64,000 nucleotides of DNA from Bacteroidota bacterium (GTDB taxonomy: Bacteria > Bacteroidota > Bacteroidia > Chitinophagales > Saprospiraceae). Numbering within the stretch: the first letter of the stretch is position 1; the number at the start of each line of letters is the position of its first letter. Under the pieces are notes generated by a model. That model made no database searches. It had not been told where the DNA came from and saw nothing but the letters and a program-made list of their open reading frames with translations. Below are positions 51,005 through 60,374 of the stretch, piece by piece. The stretch lies in assembly GCA_024642665.1 (NCBI GenBank), contig JAHEAR010000013.1, positions 26,535 through 90,534 on the forward strand, in the 5' to 3' direction. The translations under genes and the position numbers were made by a program.

Positions 51005-52381
51005 ATGCAATCATCCCATCTATCCGATACTATTGTCGCTGTCTCTACCGGACAAGGCGTCGCTGCGATCAGCCTCATCCGTATGTCCGGTCCTCAGGCG
51101 ATTGAGATCACGGATAAAATATTTACCGGGGCATTACTTTCGAAAGAGCAAACACACACGCTCAACTATGGTGTCATCAAAGATGAAAAGGGGGTGCATC
51201 TGGATGATGTGGTCATTGGATTGTATCGTGGACCTAAGTCATATACCTCGGAAGATGTGATTGAAATCAGTTGTCATGGTTCGCCATACATCGTCAAGGA
51301 AATCATGGCGTTACTCATTCGCCAGGGCGCACGACCTGCGGATGCCGGTGAATTTACCATGCGGGCATTTATGCATGGACGGATGGATTTATCGCAGGCA
51401 GAAGCTGTTGCTGATCTGATTGCTTCGCAGTCGAGGGCTTCGCATACATTGGCGGTGCAGCAGATGAAAGGGGGTGTCTCTTCTGAAATAAAAAACTTAA
51501 GACAAAAACTTCTTGACTTTGTAAGTCTCATCGAATTGGAACTGGACTTCGGGGAAGAAGATGTTGAATTTGCCGATCGGGCAAAACTAAAATCGCTGGT
51601 GGAAGAAATCATTACGCTCACCTCGCGTTTGAAAGAAACTTTTCATTTAGGCAATGCAATCAAAGAAGGTATTCCAACGGTTATCACCGGGCGACCGAAT
51701 GCCGGCAAGTCAACTCTTTTGAATAAACTTCTCAATGAGGAGCGTGCTATCGTTTCTGATATTCCCGGAACAACACGTGATACGATTGAGGAAGTGCTTG
51801 TCATAGAAGGCATGCAATTTCGATTGATCGATACGGCCGGCATTCGTGAAGCGCATGATGAAATCGAATCAATTGGTATCGGTCGCACGATGGAAAAAAT
51901 AGGTCTTGCTTCGATATTGATTTATGTGTTTGACATCACGACCATGTCTCCCAAAGAAGTAGCTGAAGACATTGCTTCCATCCAACCCGAAAATGCAAAA
52001 GTCATTCTCGCCGCCAACAAAATGGATCTCAATCCATACGCGCATGCTGATGAATGGAAACTCAAAGATTACCCTATCGTCCCCCTCTCCGCGATGAACA
52101 ATATGAACATCGAATACCTGATTGAAACTTTAGGCGCATCTGTTGCCAAGGACATTCCTGCCGATCTGCCTATGATTAGTTCGGCGCGTCACTACCACGC
52201 ATTAGAGCGCACACAATCTCGCTTAGATGATGTCATCAGTGGATTGGACTCCGGTATCACACATGATTTTCTGGCGCAGGATATTCGGCAGGCGTTGCAT
52301 CATTTGGCGGAGATCACCGGGGAGATTAGTACGGAGGATGTGTTGGGGAATATTTTTGGGCGCTTCTGTATTGGAAAGTAA
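51005..52381 (+). CDS. mnmE: tRNA modification GTPase MnmE
   Basis: The 458-residue protein has the N-terminal folate-binding domain (DTIVAVSTGQGVAAISLIRMSG), the helical middle region (EFTMRAFMHGRMDLSQAEAVADLI), the G domain ([32 protein letters not shown]) and the C-terminal catalytic FCIGK. With MnmG it modifies the wobble uridine of several tRNAs. Start ATG 51005. The element TAGCTTTA lies only 8 bases upstream and may be a weak -7. Confidence 0.97.
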   Translation: MQSSHLSDTIVAVSTGQGVAAISLIRMSGPQAIEITDKIFTGALLSKEQTHTLNYGVIKDEKGVHLDDVVIGLYRGPKSYTSEDVIEISCHGSPYIVKEIMALLIRQGARPADAGEFTMRAFMHGRMDLSQAEAVADLIASQSRASHTLAVQQMKGGVSSEIKNLRQKLLDFVSLIELELDFGEEDVEFADRAKLKSLVEEIITLTSRLKETFHLGNAIKEGIPTVITGRPNAGKSTLLNKLLNEERAIVSDIPGTTRDTIEEVLVIEGMQFRLIDTAGIREAHDEIESIGIGRTMEKIGLASILIYVFDITTMSPKEVAEDIASIQPENAKVILAANKMDLNPYAHADEWKLKDYPIVPLSAMNNMNIEYLIETLGASVAKDIPADLPMISSARHYHALERTQSRLDDVISGLDSGITHDFLAQDIRQALHHLAEITGEISTEDVLGNIFGRFCIGK

Positions 52382-52429
52382 ACCCGTTACTGCAAAAACC
52401 AAAACAAGTATTCGCCAAGATCAAACCCC

Positions 52430-53041
52430 CTATTTCTTCCCTTTACTCAGTCGAATATAATTATTTAAGACCCCAATAAACTCGGCCGGTGTTTTGGCAT
52501 ATCCTGTCTTGCCGATCGGATCGATTTTGAATCTGTTATTTTCCGGTTCACGACTGATATTAAGCATCCATATGGTGGGATAACCGGTGATACCCAGTGA
52601 TTGAGCCATGGCAGCATTCTGTTGTTGGTTTTTCTCCGGTAGTTGTTTGCGTCGGGGAAAATCCACCTCCAGCAATACGACGTTTTTTTGCGCCCAGGCC
52701 TTGAAATCCGGCGTTGTAAATACATCCGCATCCAGTTTTTTGCACCATCCACACCAGTCACTCCCGGTAAAATTGGCCAGAATAGGCTTGTGCTCTTTCA
52801 ACGATTGGGCATAGGCCTCATCCAAATCGACCAGCCATCCTTCTTTGTCCGAAACATATACCGAAGGTGGGGGTGGCGCTACTCTCGCAGGGGCAGGTGT
52901 ATTGGCAGGTGCTTTTGGTGCAGCGGTGGTAGTGTTTTCTGAAGCTCCTTTTTCCTCGGTGGATTGGTTCTGACATGCTTGCAGACTCAGCATCCCGATG
53001 AGGATAAAGTATACAAACCAATATTGTGTTCTTAATTTCAT
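52430..53041 (-). CDS. Thioredoxin-fold lipoprotein
   Basis: The 203-residue protein has a lipobox (MLSLQAC, Cys about 23) and a Pro/Ala-rich spacer (TPAPARVAPPPPS). A thioredoxin fold follows (about 75-203) with active-site motif SDWCGWCKKLDADVF and the cis-Pro segment GITGYPTIWML. It resembles thioredoxin-like DUF255/DsbD-gamma-type lipoproteins and probably reduces or isomerises cysteines in the periplasm. ATG at 53041 is preferred; the longer frame is unlikely. The gene is convergent to mnmE with no terminator visible between. Confidence 0.9.
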   Translation of the reverse strand: MKLRTQYWFVYFILIGMLSLQACQNQSTEEKGASENTTTAAPKAPANTPAPARVAPPPPSVYVSDKEGWLVDLDEAYAQSLKEHKPILANFTGSDWCGWCKKLDADVFTTPDFKAWAQKNVVLLEVDFPRRKQLPEKNQQQNAAMAQSLGITGYPTIWMLNISREPENNRFKIDPIGKTGYAKTPAEFIGVLNNYIRLSKGKK

Positions 53042-53326
53042 TGGTATCAATTTTAAAGCATTAAGCCGACCCCAAATACATCTCTGAGCGCCCTGCTGCA
53101 TTATAACCACAAAGTTACTTATTTGTTTACATGGCGCAATATCCAAACGATCTTTAAGTTCCACAACAGCTAATCATTGCAAATAGACTTGAATCTACAC
53201 TATTAAGAAAAGTTTTCAGCGAAAAAAACTTCAATAAAATAGTCTTGGAAGCCATTTTTTTTCACATGCACTACCATAGCAAAAGAAGTAGATTCAGGAA
53301 TACTACACCCACAAAAAATCCATAGG

Positions 53327-54343
53327 CTACTTTACCAAATCAAATGACCCGACGTAAGTATTATTCCCTGATTTAAGTTGAACGAAATATTTGCCTGCCG
53401 CAAACTGGTTCGTCAGAAGCTTTACCTCGGCATCTGTATTAGCCACAATTGATTGGAGCACGCGCCCCTGATAATCCAGCATATGAATATCTGCACTGGA
53501 TACATCCTCAGGCATCCTGACATACACATCTGAAGTTGCAGGACTTGGATAGATCGATAGGGATTGTATGACTAACGGTTTGATGGATGTAGTAAAATCA
53601 GGATCAAATTTTGTCCCACTATTATAAATTTCTTTTGAGGCCGGATCTGAAAGCCATGCAACTACATATACCTGATCAGCCTCCCATTCAGCATCCAGGG
53701 TGTATTCATACGTCCTAGATGCTGACCCTCCACTCATATCTACATCCTCTCCATTGATTGGACCTAAAAACTGACGAAAAACATTGTAATGCTTAGTCTC
53801 TCCATTAGGGGCATTGTACATAATTAATTTCTCAACGACCACTGCCACGAGTTTACCCGTAGTGAGTGATCCACCCACATGATCTTCTAAGTCTATCGTA
53901 ACGGATCTTGTACTCCCATCCGTTTCCTCTACGTGCACTTCCAACCAGGATTCTCCGCCGGTAAGATTCTCCAGCACCATATTGGTCACTCCATTTGAAT
54001 TTTTAAAATCAATCCCATTCAAAGCCACTGTAGGCGAACCAAAAATACTTCCGGTATAGTGTTGATAACGCGCTGTATTTTCCGCAACATTAGACTGATA
54101 ATAAATACAACTTGAATAGGGCTTGCCGGGATAAAAACTAACAAGATGATACTCCCCTTCATAATTGGCCAGACGACTAAATAATCCCGGGTTCTGAGAT
54201 CCGCATATGGGACAAGGGGTATTGGTAAATAACTCCAGGGTCGGATATTTGGTTGGTAAGTCCTGACCATAGGCCGTTTGCTCAAGTGCCATCAGGCTAA
54301 AAACAAGCAATACTGTCGAAAACATAAGTTTGATACGTGTCAT
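53327..54343 (-). CDS. Omp28-like secreted protein with T9SS sorting domain
   Basis: The 338-residue protein has a signal peptide (LLVFSLMALEQTAYGQ). A thioredoxin-like Omp28 domain follows with TLELFTNTPCPICGSQNPG (Cys 44, Cys 47), YHLVSFYPGKPYSSCIYYQS and FGSPTVALNG. The middle is strand-rich (VTIDLEDHVGGSLTTGKLVAVVVEK, WEADQVYVVAWLSD). The T9SS C-terminal domain ends it (SIYPSPATSDVYVRMPED, AAGKYFVQLKSGNNTYVGSF). It should be exported by the type IX system. Omp28 proteins are known from Porphyromonas; their function is unsettled. The 299-base gap to the response regulator holds nothing notable. Confidence 0.9.
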   Translation of the reverse strand: MTRIKLMFSTVLLVFSLMALEQTAYGQDLPTKYPTLELFTNTPCPICGSQNPGLFSRLANYEGEYHLVSFYPGKPYSSCIYYQSNVAENTARYQHYTGSIFGSPTVALNGIDFKNSNGVTNMVLENLTGGESWLEVHVEETDGSTRSVTIDLEDHVGGSLTTGKLVAVVVEKLIMYNAPNGETKHYNVFRQFLGPINGEDVDMSGGSASRTYEYTLDAEWEADQVYVVAWLSDPASKEIYNSGTKFDPDFTTSIKPLVIQSLSIYPSPATSDVYVRMPEDVSSADIHMLDYQGRVLQSIVANTDAEVKLLTNQFAAGKYFVQLKSGNNTYVGSFDLVK

Positions 54344-54642
54344 TATAATGTGTATTTAAAATTCAATTTTGCCCCATTGTAACGAGATTGAGGTATGAAT
54401 GTTCTTGCAAACAAGTCATCCATGCGGCAATTTGTAAAAAATATATGGTATAAATGCAAAAACGCAGGCGAAAATAAATAGTTGCTGTAAACTCAGGCGA
54501 GAAAAGATCAGCCTGCATGCAGTACCTTTTGAATCCATCATCCGAAAGTAGTAGACACGACCGATACCGGCAACGCTAATCTTATCATCGGAATGAAACG
54601 CTTATTGGGAAGCTTTAATACCACGCAGGAAATATGCCCTTC

Positions 54643-55389
54643 TTACAATTGGACTTTATGCAGCACCTTAAAAAATTCTTCCTTACGACTGCGAGCTAAT
54701 TGAATCTGGGCGCCATCCCGCATGAGCAGGTAGTTGTCAGACTTGACATATTTATGCACTTCTTTGAGATTAATCAAATGGGATTGATGCACTCTGTAAA
54801 AACCGTATTCCTGCAATAAAAATTCAAACTCCTTAATGACTTTGCTGACCAGAATTGGACGTTGGTCTCTCAGATACAAATTTGTATAGGCACCCTCTGC
54901 TTCACATCGAACGATATCAACGATGCGAACGAATTCAACCGCCTCCATCGTGGACACTAAAAGAACCGGATCCTGCGTAGGATTCTTTAAATTGCTTAAT
55001 AAATTTTGAATCTTATACTGATCTTCCACTGAATCGCTATTCAAACCTGCCTTCCTGACGGCCACTTTCAGTTCTTCGATATCAATCGGTTTTAATAAAT
55101 AATCGATCGCACTAAATTTTAATGCTTTGAGCGCATAATGATCATAGGCTGTTGTAAAAATTACAGCCGCATGCAGGTCTTCCATTTTATCTAAAATATC
55201 GAAACCCGTACCGCCCCCTATCTGAACATCCAGGAATACGATATCCGGTTGTTCCTCACGCAATAATTTTATACCTGACGTAACGGCATCTGCCATGCCG
55301 GCTATTTCGACTTCAGGACAATACGTTTCTAAAAGATTTTGGAGGACGATCCTGCTTCGTTCTTCATCTTCAATGATCACTGCTTTCAT
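54643..55389 (-). CDS. LytTR response regulator
   Basis: The 248-residue protein has a receiver domain (1-120; Asp 54 phosphoacceptor in VFLDVQIGG; acid pocket EDEE; Lys in LLKPIDIEE) and a C-terminal LytTR DNA-binding domain (about 145-245; VRCEAEGAYTNLYLRD, FYRVHQSHLINLKEVHKYVKSDNYLLM). It is the cognate regulator of the sensor gene located 15 bases upstream. Targets are unknown. Confidence 0.95.
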   Translation of the reverse strand: MKAVIIEDEERSRIVLQNLLETYCPEVEIAGMADAVTSGIKLLREEQPDIVFLDVQIGGGTGFDILDKMEDLHAAVIFTTAYDHYALKALKFSAIDYLLKPIDIEELKVAVRKAGLNSDSVEDQYKIQNLLSNLKNPTQDPVLLVSTMEAVEFVRIVDIVRCEAEGAYTNLYLRDQRPILVSKVIKEFEFLLQEYGFYRVHQSHLINLKEVHKYVKSDNYLLMRDGAQIQLARSRKEEFFKVLHKVQL

Positions 55390-55404
55390 AACTGTTGGTT
55401 TTTC

Positions 55405-58400
55405 TTAATCCAATGGAAGGACAATCTCTACTCTCGTCCCCATGGCCTGATGATTAGAATCATATAAATCAGTAATCGTAAATGCTTTGAATCCATTTTG
55501 ATGGTGCATATGCGCCAGCCGCTCCTCAACAATTGAAAGTCCCATGCTTTGTCGAGCAAGGGCTTCATCCGGTTTGTCTTTATTGGAAGCAACCCGCCCG
55601 ATACCATTATCCTCGACAATGATGCGCAGATACTCCTGATCCTGATTGATGTCAATTCGTATATGTCCGGGAGTGGATTTCTTCATTAGCCCATGGCGAA
55701 TAGCATTCTCCACCTGCGGTTGTATAAAAAAAGGCGGGATCTCCACTGCGTGAATATTGATCTCCGGCGCTACAGAAATCGCATACGAAAACTTATCCGG
55801 GAATCGCATATTTTCTAATTCAAGGTAATCTTCAATGAGCTTGATTTCATCTACCAAAGGAATGCGGCTTTGCGAAGAAATATTAAGGACAGATCGAAGA
55901 ATCCGGGAAAATCGTGTCAAGTACTTCATGGCCCCTTCCACATCGTGTACAATGATAAACTGCTGAATGGAATTCATGGAATTAAAAATAAAATGAGGAT
56001 TCATCTGCGCATGCAATGCTCTTTTCTCCAATTCCAACAATTTCTGATTCATATCCGACTCAAGTTTCTGGCGTTTTTTGATTTGAATTTCTCTTAGGCG
56101 TACCCAGGTGACGATCCCACCAAAAATTAATAAGAAACTGAGTATTTTAAACCAGAGGGTCAGATAAAATGGTGGAACGATATAAATAGGGAGACTGAGC
56201 TCTTCAGACCACACGCCATCACTGGACATGGCTTTAGCCTTAAACGCATAATGACCGGGTTGAAGTCCCGAGAAAAGCATTTGTCGCTTATGACCGAGAT
56301 TTACCCACTCATCATGCAACCCTTCCATTTTATAGGCATAGGTGACTTCTTCCTGATCTGCAAAATGAATACCCTCAAATTCAATTTCTATGAGATTGTT
56401 ATTGTATGAAATATTCAGCTGTTTACCGGCACGCCAGTCATACCCTGCCAATTCCTGATTATTCTTAAGCATAATACCCGACAAAAGCATGAGGGGTGAT
56501 GTGGGATTTTTTCGAAGAAATTTAGGTTTAAAATAATCCACGCCATTTCTTCCGCCAAAATACAAGGTGCCATCAGGCGCATAAAACTTACTACGGGTAT
56601 AATAACTAATATTCGCTAATCCATTTCCCGGGCCATAATTAGTAAATGTTTCACTTTCCGGATCAAATGCTGAAACCCCTGAATGGGTTGACATCCAGAC
56701 TTTCCCATCATTGGTACAAATGACAGCTGAGATATAATCATTGTTTAAACCATCGCTTCGGTCATATGACTTAAATTCCCCCGTCTTTGGTATAAATCGC
56801 ACTAAAGCAACATCCGTCGCCAGCCAAAATTGATGCAATCGATCCACTGCCATATCCACTACACTCACACTGGGGAGGGAATGTGGATCTCCCGGGACAG
56901 GCATTATTTGAGTGACTTGTCCGGAAGTCGGATTCAATTTTCCCAATCCTTTTAAATCGCTGGCAAACCAGATGTTGCCTTCCTCGTCTTCGAGCATACT
57001 TTGAATAAAATTTCTTGATTCTCCGTTTTGAACAGGCAGGCTATACACTTTTTGTAGCCCCGGTGATTCCGAAAACAAATAGAGCCCTTCAAACCCACCG
57101 ATCCAAATCCTCCCATGAGAATCCTCATAGGCTGCCCTATTGGATCCGGCGGTAGGATAGCTTGCCAGTAGCTTGCCTGCTGCATCAAGAAACGCTACAT
57201 TGCCAAATCCAACGAGTACAAAATGTCCGTTTTTTAATTTTAATACGTCCTGTATATGATTTACAGGTATCTTAAAATCTCCCTCATCGGCAGAGGTGAA
57301 AAGTTGAGTTTCGTCTGTCCGTGAATTAATGCGCACGATACCTTTCTCTCTGTAACCTATCCAAAGAAAATCACCATCCCCATACAGACAACTGTTTGAC
57401 TGGTGAAAAGAATAAGGATGCAGATAGGTCTTGAATCCTTTTGGATAGGGATAGATATAAAAACCTTCGCAAGGAAGCCAGGTGTTTCCTGAATGATCTA
57501 CAAAGGGCTTTCTGAAAAATCGTTCATGTCGTATGTCACTATTCAAACTGCTCTGGAGAAACAAGGTAGAATCCCTGAAATCATACCCATATACCTGTTC
57601 GCCGAAAACACTGGCCCAAAGTCTGTTGTCCAGATCAAACGCAATTGAAATGCCACGCGATGGTGTCATAAATGGAATTCGGGAGAGCCCTTTAAATGAC
57701 ATAGCACCGGGCTCCAGATAAAATAATCTCGGTCCTGTATTCTGACAGCTCACCCACAATCGTTCGATGCGGTCAATTTGTATATCCTGAATCACCGTCT
57801 GAGGCAATCCTATGAAATCCGAAGGCATGTAAAATGATTTTGTCTCCGGATGATAGCTGTACAATCCGTTTGCAGTACCAATCCAGATCGTCCCGTCACT
57901 GTCTGTGAGCAAAGACAAAGGCAAAAGCACGAGGGAACTTTCCGATGCCGTGTCCGATGATGGAATAGTAAATAATCTGGCATCCACTTGATCACCTTCC
58001 AGGCTTACAATATACAACCCGGATTGTGACGCCATCCAGATATTCCCTTCAGCGTCCTCCGTCATTTCTGAAATTAAGCCGTAGTCTTCGCCGTCATTGA
58101 ATTTAGAAAGATCAATACGACGAAACTTTGTTTTGCCCGGATCGGAAACATTGATTCCGGTACCTATGGCATTAACCCACAAGCGCCCTTTCGAATCTTC
58201 AAATATGGCGGTGAGATTATTACCTGAAAGTGAATTGGTATCAGCATTGATATGGCGAAAAGAAATCATCTGATGGCCATCATAGCTGACCATTCCATCT
58301 ATCCCGACCATCCATAAAAGCCCATCATGATCCTGAATAATTTCTCTGAACAGATTATTGGGCAATCCCTCCTCATCTGTCAGGTGCTCAAATTGGATCA

Positions 58401-58503
58401 CCTCCGTTTGAGCCCCTGTTTCAAAGGGCAAAAACCATAGGAATAGCAATACATACACCATGTATTGGCTAAATCGTGTATTATTTGGGTGTGGCAGAAT
58501 CAT
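55405..58503 (-). CDS. Sensor kinase: two-component propeller, Y_Y_Y domain, LytS-type histidine kinase
   Basis: The 1032-residue protein has a signal peptide (FLPFETGAQ), about 14 Reg_prop-type repeats (about 30-690; for example GLLWMVGIDGMVSYD, GRLWVNAIGTGI, GNIWFASDLKGLGKLN), a Y_Y_Y domain (about 695-775) and one membrane helix (780-802, LWFKILSFLLIFGGIVTWV). A coiled-coil linker leads to the LytS-type kinase with the phosphorylated His 837 (QMNPHFIFNSMNSIQQF) and an ATPase domain (N 933, DNGIGR). The propeller is expected in the periplasm, sensing a ligand such as a polysaccharide fragment. It is transcribed with the LytTR regulator. Confidence 0.95.
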   Translation of the reverse strand: MILPHPNNTRFSQYMVYVLLFLWFLPFETGAQTEVIQFEHLTDEEGLPNNLFREIIQDHDGLLWMVGIDGMVSYDGHQMISFRHINADTNSLSGNNLTAIFEDSKGRLWVNAIGTGINVSDPGKTKFRRIDLSKFNDGEDYGLISEMTEDAEGNIWMASQSGLYIVSLEGDQVDARLFTIPSSDTASESSLVLLPLSLLTDSDGTIWIGTANGLYSYHPETKSFYMPSDFIGLPQTVIQDIQIDRIERLWVSCQNTGPRLFYLEPGAMSFKGLSRIPFMTPSRGISIAFDLDNRLWASVFGEQVYGYDFRDSTLFLQSSLNSDIRHERFFRKPFVDHSGNTWLPCEGFYIYPYPKGFKTYLHPYSFHQSNSCLYGDGDFLWIGYREKGIVRINSRTDETQLFTSADEGDFKIPVNHIQDVLKLKNGHFVLVGFGNVAFLDAAGKLLASYPTAGSNRAAYEDSHGRIWIGGFEGLYLFSESPGLQKVYSLPVQNGESRNFIQSMLEDEEGNIWFASDLKGLGKLNPTSGQVTQIMPVPGDPHSLPSVSVVDMAVDRLHQFWLATDVALVRFIPKTGEFKSYDRSDGLNNDYISAVICTNDGKVWMSTHSGVSAFDPESETFTNYGPGNGLANISYYTRSKFYAPDGTLYFGGRNGVDYFKPKFLRKNPTSPLMLLSGIMLKNNQELAGYDWRAGKQLNISYNNNLIEIEFEGIHFADQEEVTYAYKMEGLHDEWVNLGHKRQMLFSGLQPGHYAFKAKAMSSDGVWSEELSLPIYIVPPFYLTLWFKILSFLLIFGGIVTWVRLREIQIKKRQKLESDMNQKLLELEKRALHAQMNPHFIFNSMNSIQQFIIVHDVEGAMKYLTRFSRILRSVLNISSQSRIPLVDEIKLIEDYLELENMRFPDKFSYAISVAPEINIHAVEIPPFFIQPQVENAIRHGLMKKSTPGHIRIDINQDQEYLRIIVEDNGIGRVASNKDKPDEALARQSMGLSIVEERLAHMHHQNGFKAFTITDLYDSNHQAMGTRVEIVLPLD

Positions 58504-58743
58504 TTCCAGCTAGTAAACTACAGCATTCTTTTCCTTAACAAGGTGGTTGCTTTAGTGCATGACCCCCCTTTCTTGATAATATGCGCCTTTGGTTTGATAT
58601 CAGGATATCCTTTTATAGAAATGCATTACCCGGCCCATTAGCCCATTTGAAGGCTATACAACTGATATCTCATCCCAATTCAAATAAACAGCCTTTTCGT
58701 TTGATATGCGGTCCACCGGATTGAGTATTCTGTAAAATCTGTG
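58504..58743. other. Upstream region of the sensor gene; no gene seen
   Basis: The region 58504-58879 between the sensor kinase and the S74-type protein is divergent. Apart from the short minus-strand frame at 58744-58881 no gene is seen. Confidence 0.4.
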
Positions 58744-58881
58744 TCAAAAGACCTCAGAGGGCAACCTTTTTGCAATATATAAATACAAACAGACTATACC
58801 TAAAGCCAGTCCCCCTTGCTGTAAAACTGTCAAAATAAATCCTTCAGGTGATTGTTGTTTTGCAAGCAAAAGAAATACCAT
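58744..58881 (-). CDS. Small membrane-protein candidate (45 residues)
   Basis: The frame from ATG 58881 encodes MVFLLLAKQQSPEGFILTVL followed by a hydrophobic segment (GGLALGIVCLYLYIA) and KRLPSEVF. It has one predicted helix and a basic end, as in many small membrane proteins. It overlaps the start codon of the divergent S74-type gene by 2 bases. There is no other support. Confidence 0.3.
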   Translation of the reverse strand: MVFLLLAKQQSPEGFILTVLQQGGLALGIVCLYLYIAKRLPSEVF

Positions 58882-60319
58882 GTATATCAAAATCGCTTGT
58901 CTTTTATTATTTCTAACCAGTGGCTTATATGTCAATGGCCAGAATCGTGTCGGGATTAATACCCTTACCCCTGTCAGAACACTCGAAGTGTCTGGCATCT
59001 CCACGCAATTGATTCGCGTGCACAGTACTTCCGCCTTTGGGGGTGAATCCGGTTTGGAACTTATTCGAGGGATAGGAAACGATGGTGCCTACGACTGGAA
59101 AATTCAAAACGCAAGCGGCGCATTGAAAATACTTAGCAGCGAAAACAATTTTAATTCAAACATAAACGAAGCGCTTCGCATATCTCCACTGCAGAACCTT
59201 GGTATAGGTACTTCTATACCTGCTTCAAAGCTACACATTGATGGGGGCACCAACCTTTCTTTTGGAGGTACCGGTTATCTAAAGCTGGGAACAGAAAGTA
59301 ATATCAATCTCGCTTTTGATAACAGCCAGATTCAGGCACTCAACGATGGAGCCCCCTCCCCTTTGTATATTCAAAGCAATGGCGCCAGTACCTTTTTTAG
59401 TATTAATGGTGGCAACACATATTTGAATACAGGTGGCGGAAAGACATGTATAGGAACGATCACGGACAATGCTGCCCTAAATGTAAATGACAACAACTTT
59501 CAGTACTATATTCAAAATCCAAGTGACGGAACAAATGGCTGGTATATTGGTGCCAGCAACGACAACTGGGTTGCGGGTGGCGATCAACTCCTCTTTAGTC
59601 CTTCCAGCAGCTCGAATGATGCAGTGCTTCGTCTGATGAATGTCACAGAAAATGATGGGACAAATGCGCCGGTCATGATTCATACGACGGATGATCAAAC
59701 CATTCTATTGGATGGAAATGAAATCGATACCCGCAATACGCCCTTGTACATCAACCATAATTCAGATGAAAACACACTGATTAATCCGACTGGCGGTATG
59801 GTGGGCATTGGCACAAGTTCTCCACAAGCCACTTTACATGTCAAAGGTTCCACAGGTGATATTCTGGCGCTACAAAGATCTGTTTACAAATGGGCTATCA
59901 CTCCAATAGAATATAGCACACAAAACCTTGCTTTCTATTACAACGACCAAAGTCCACCTGACGCTCAGATTCATGGCGGAACAGGCCAATGGATGCATCT
60001 TTCTGACAGGAGGCTTAAAAAAGATATCAAACCCTTAGCCCCTGTGATAGATAAAGTGATGCAACTGGGGGTCTATTCCTATTCCCTTAAAATCGATTCG
60101 AGTCAAAAGAAGAATGTGGGCATCATCGCGCAGGAAGCAGAACCACTTTTTCCTGAAATGGTGTACGAACAGGAGGGGCAGTATGGTGTCGCTTATGGTC
60201 AGCTGGCAGTGGTTGGCGTAAAGGCCATACAGGAACAACAAAAACTTATAGACCTGTTGAAACAAAAAATATCTGCAATCAAAGCGCAACAAATAAAACC
60301 CGATACACAAAGCCATTAA
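58880..60319 (+). CDS. Secreted tail-spike-like protein with endosialidase chaperone (S74) domain, copy 1
   Basis: The 479-residue protein has a signal peptide (IACLLLFLTSGLYVNGQ), a conserved start VGINTLTPVRTLEVSG, a strand-rich repetitive body with VGIGTSSPQATLHVKG-type repeats, and a C-terminal intramolecular chaperone domain (about 370-455, LSDRRLKKDIKPL, VGIIAQEAEPLFPE, VAYGQLAVVGVKAIQEQ). A short coiled coil ends it. The Ser and Lys of SDRRLK fit the S74 self-cleavage dyad. In phage proteins such a domain trimerises the fibre and then cleaves itself off. No T9SS domain is present. The function of the body is unknown. Confidence 0.9.
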   Translation: MYIKIACLLLFLTSGLYVNGQNRVGINTLTPVRTLEVSGISTQLIRVHSTSAFGGESGLELIRGIGNDGAYDWKIQNASGALKILSSENNFNSNINEALRISPLQNLGIGTSIPASKLHIDGGTNLSFGGTGYLKLGTESNINLAFDNSQIQALNDGAPSPLYIQSNGASTFFSINGGNTYLNTGGGKTCIGTITDNAALNVNDNNFQYYIQNPSDGTNGWYIGASNDNWVAGGDQLLFSPSSSSNDAVLRLMNVTENDGTNAPVMIHTTDDQTILLDGNEIDTRNTPLYINHNSDENTLINPTGGMVGIGTSSPQATLHVKGSTGDILALQRSVYKWAITPIEYSTQNLAFYYNDQSPPDAQIHGGTGQWMHLSDRRLKKDIKPLAPVIDKVMQLGVYSYSLKIDSSQKKNVGIIAQEAEPLFPEMVYEQEGQYGVAYGQLAVVGVKAIQEQQKLIDLLKQKISAIKAQQIKPDTQSH

Positions 60320-60374
60320 TATGTTCAAGGCTCTTATTCTACTTTCGCTACATTCAAGCATAAGATATTCAATT

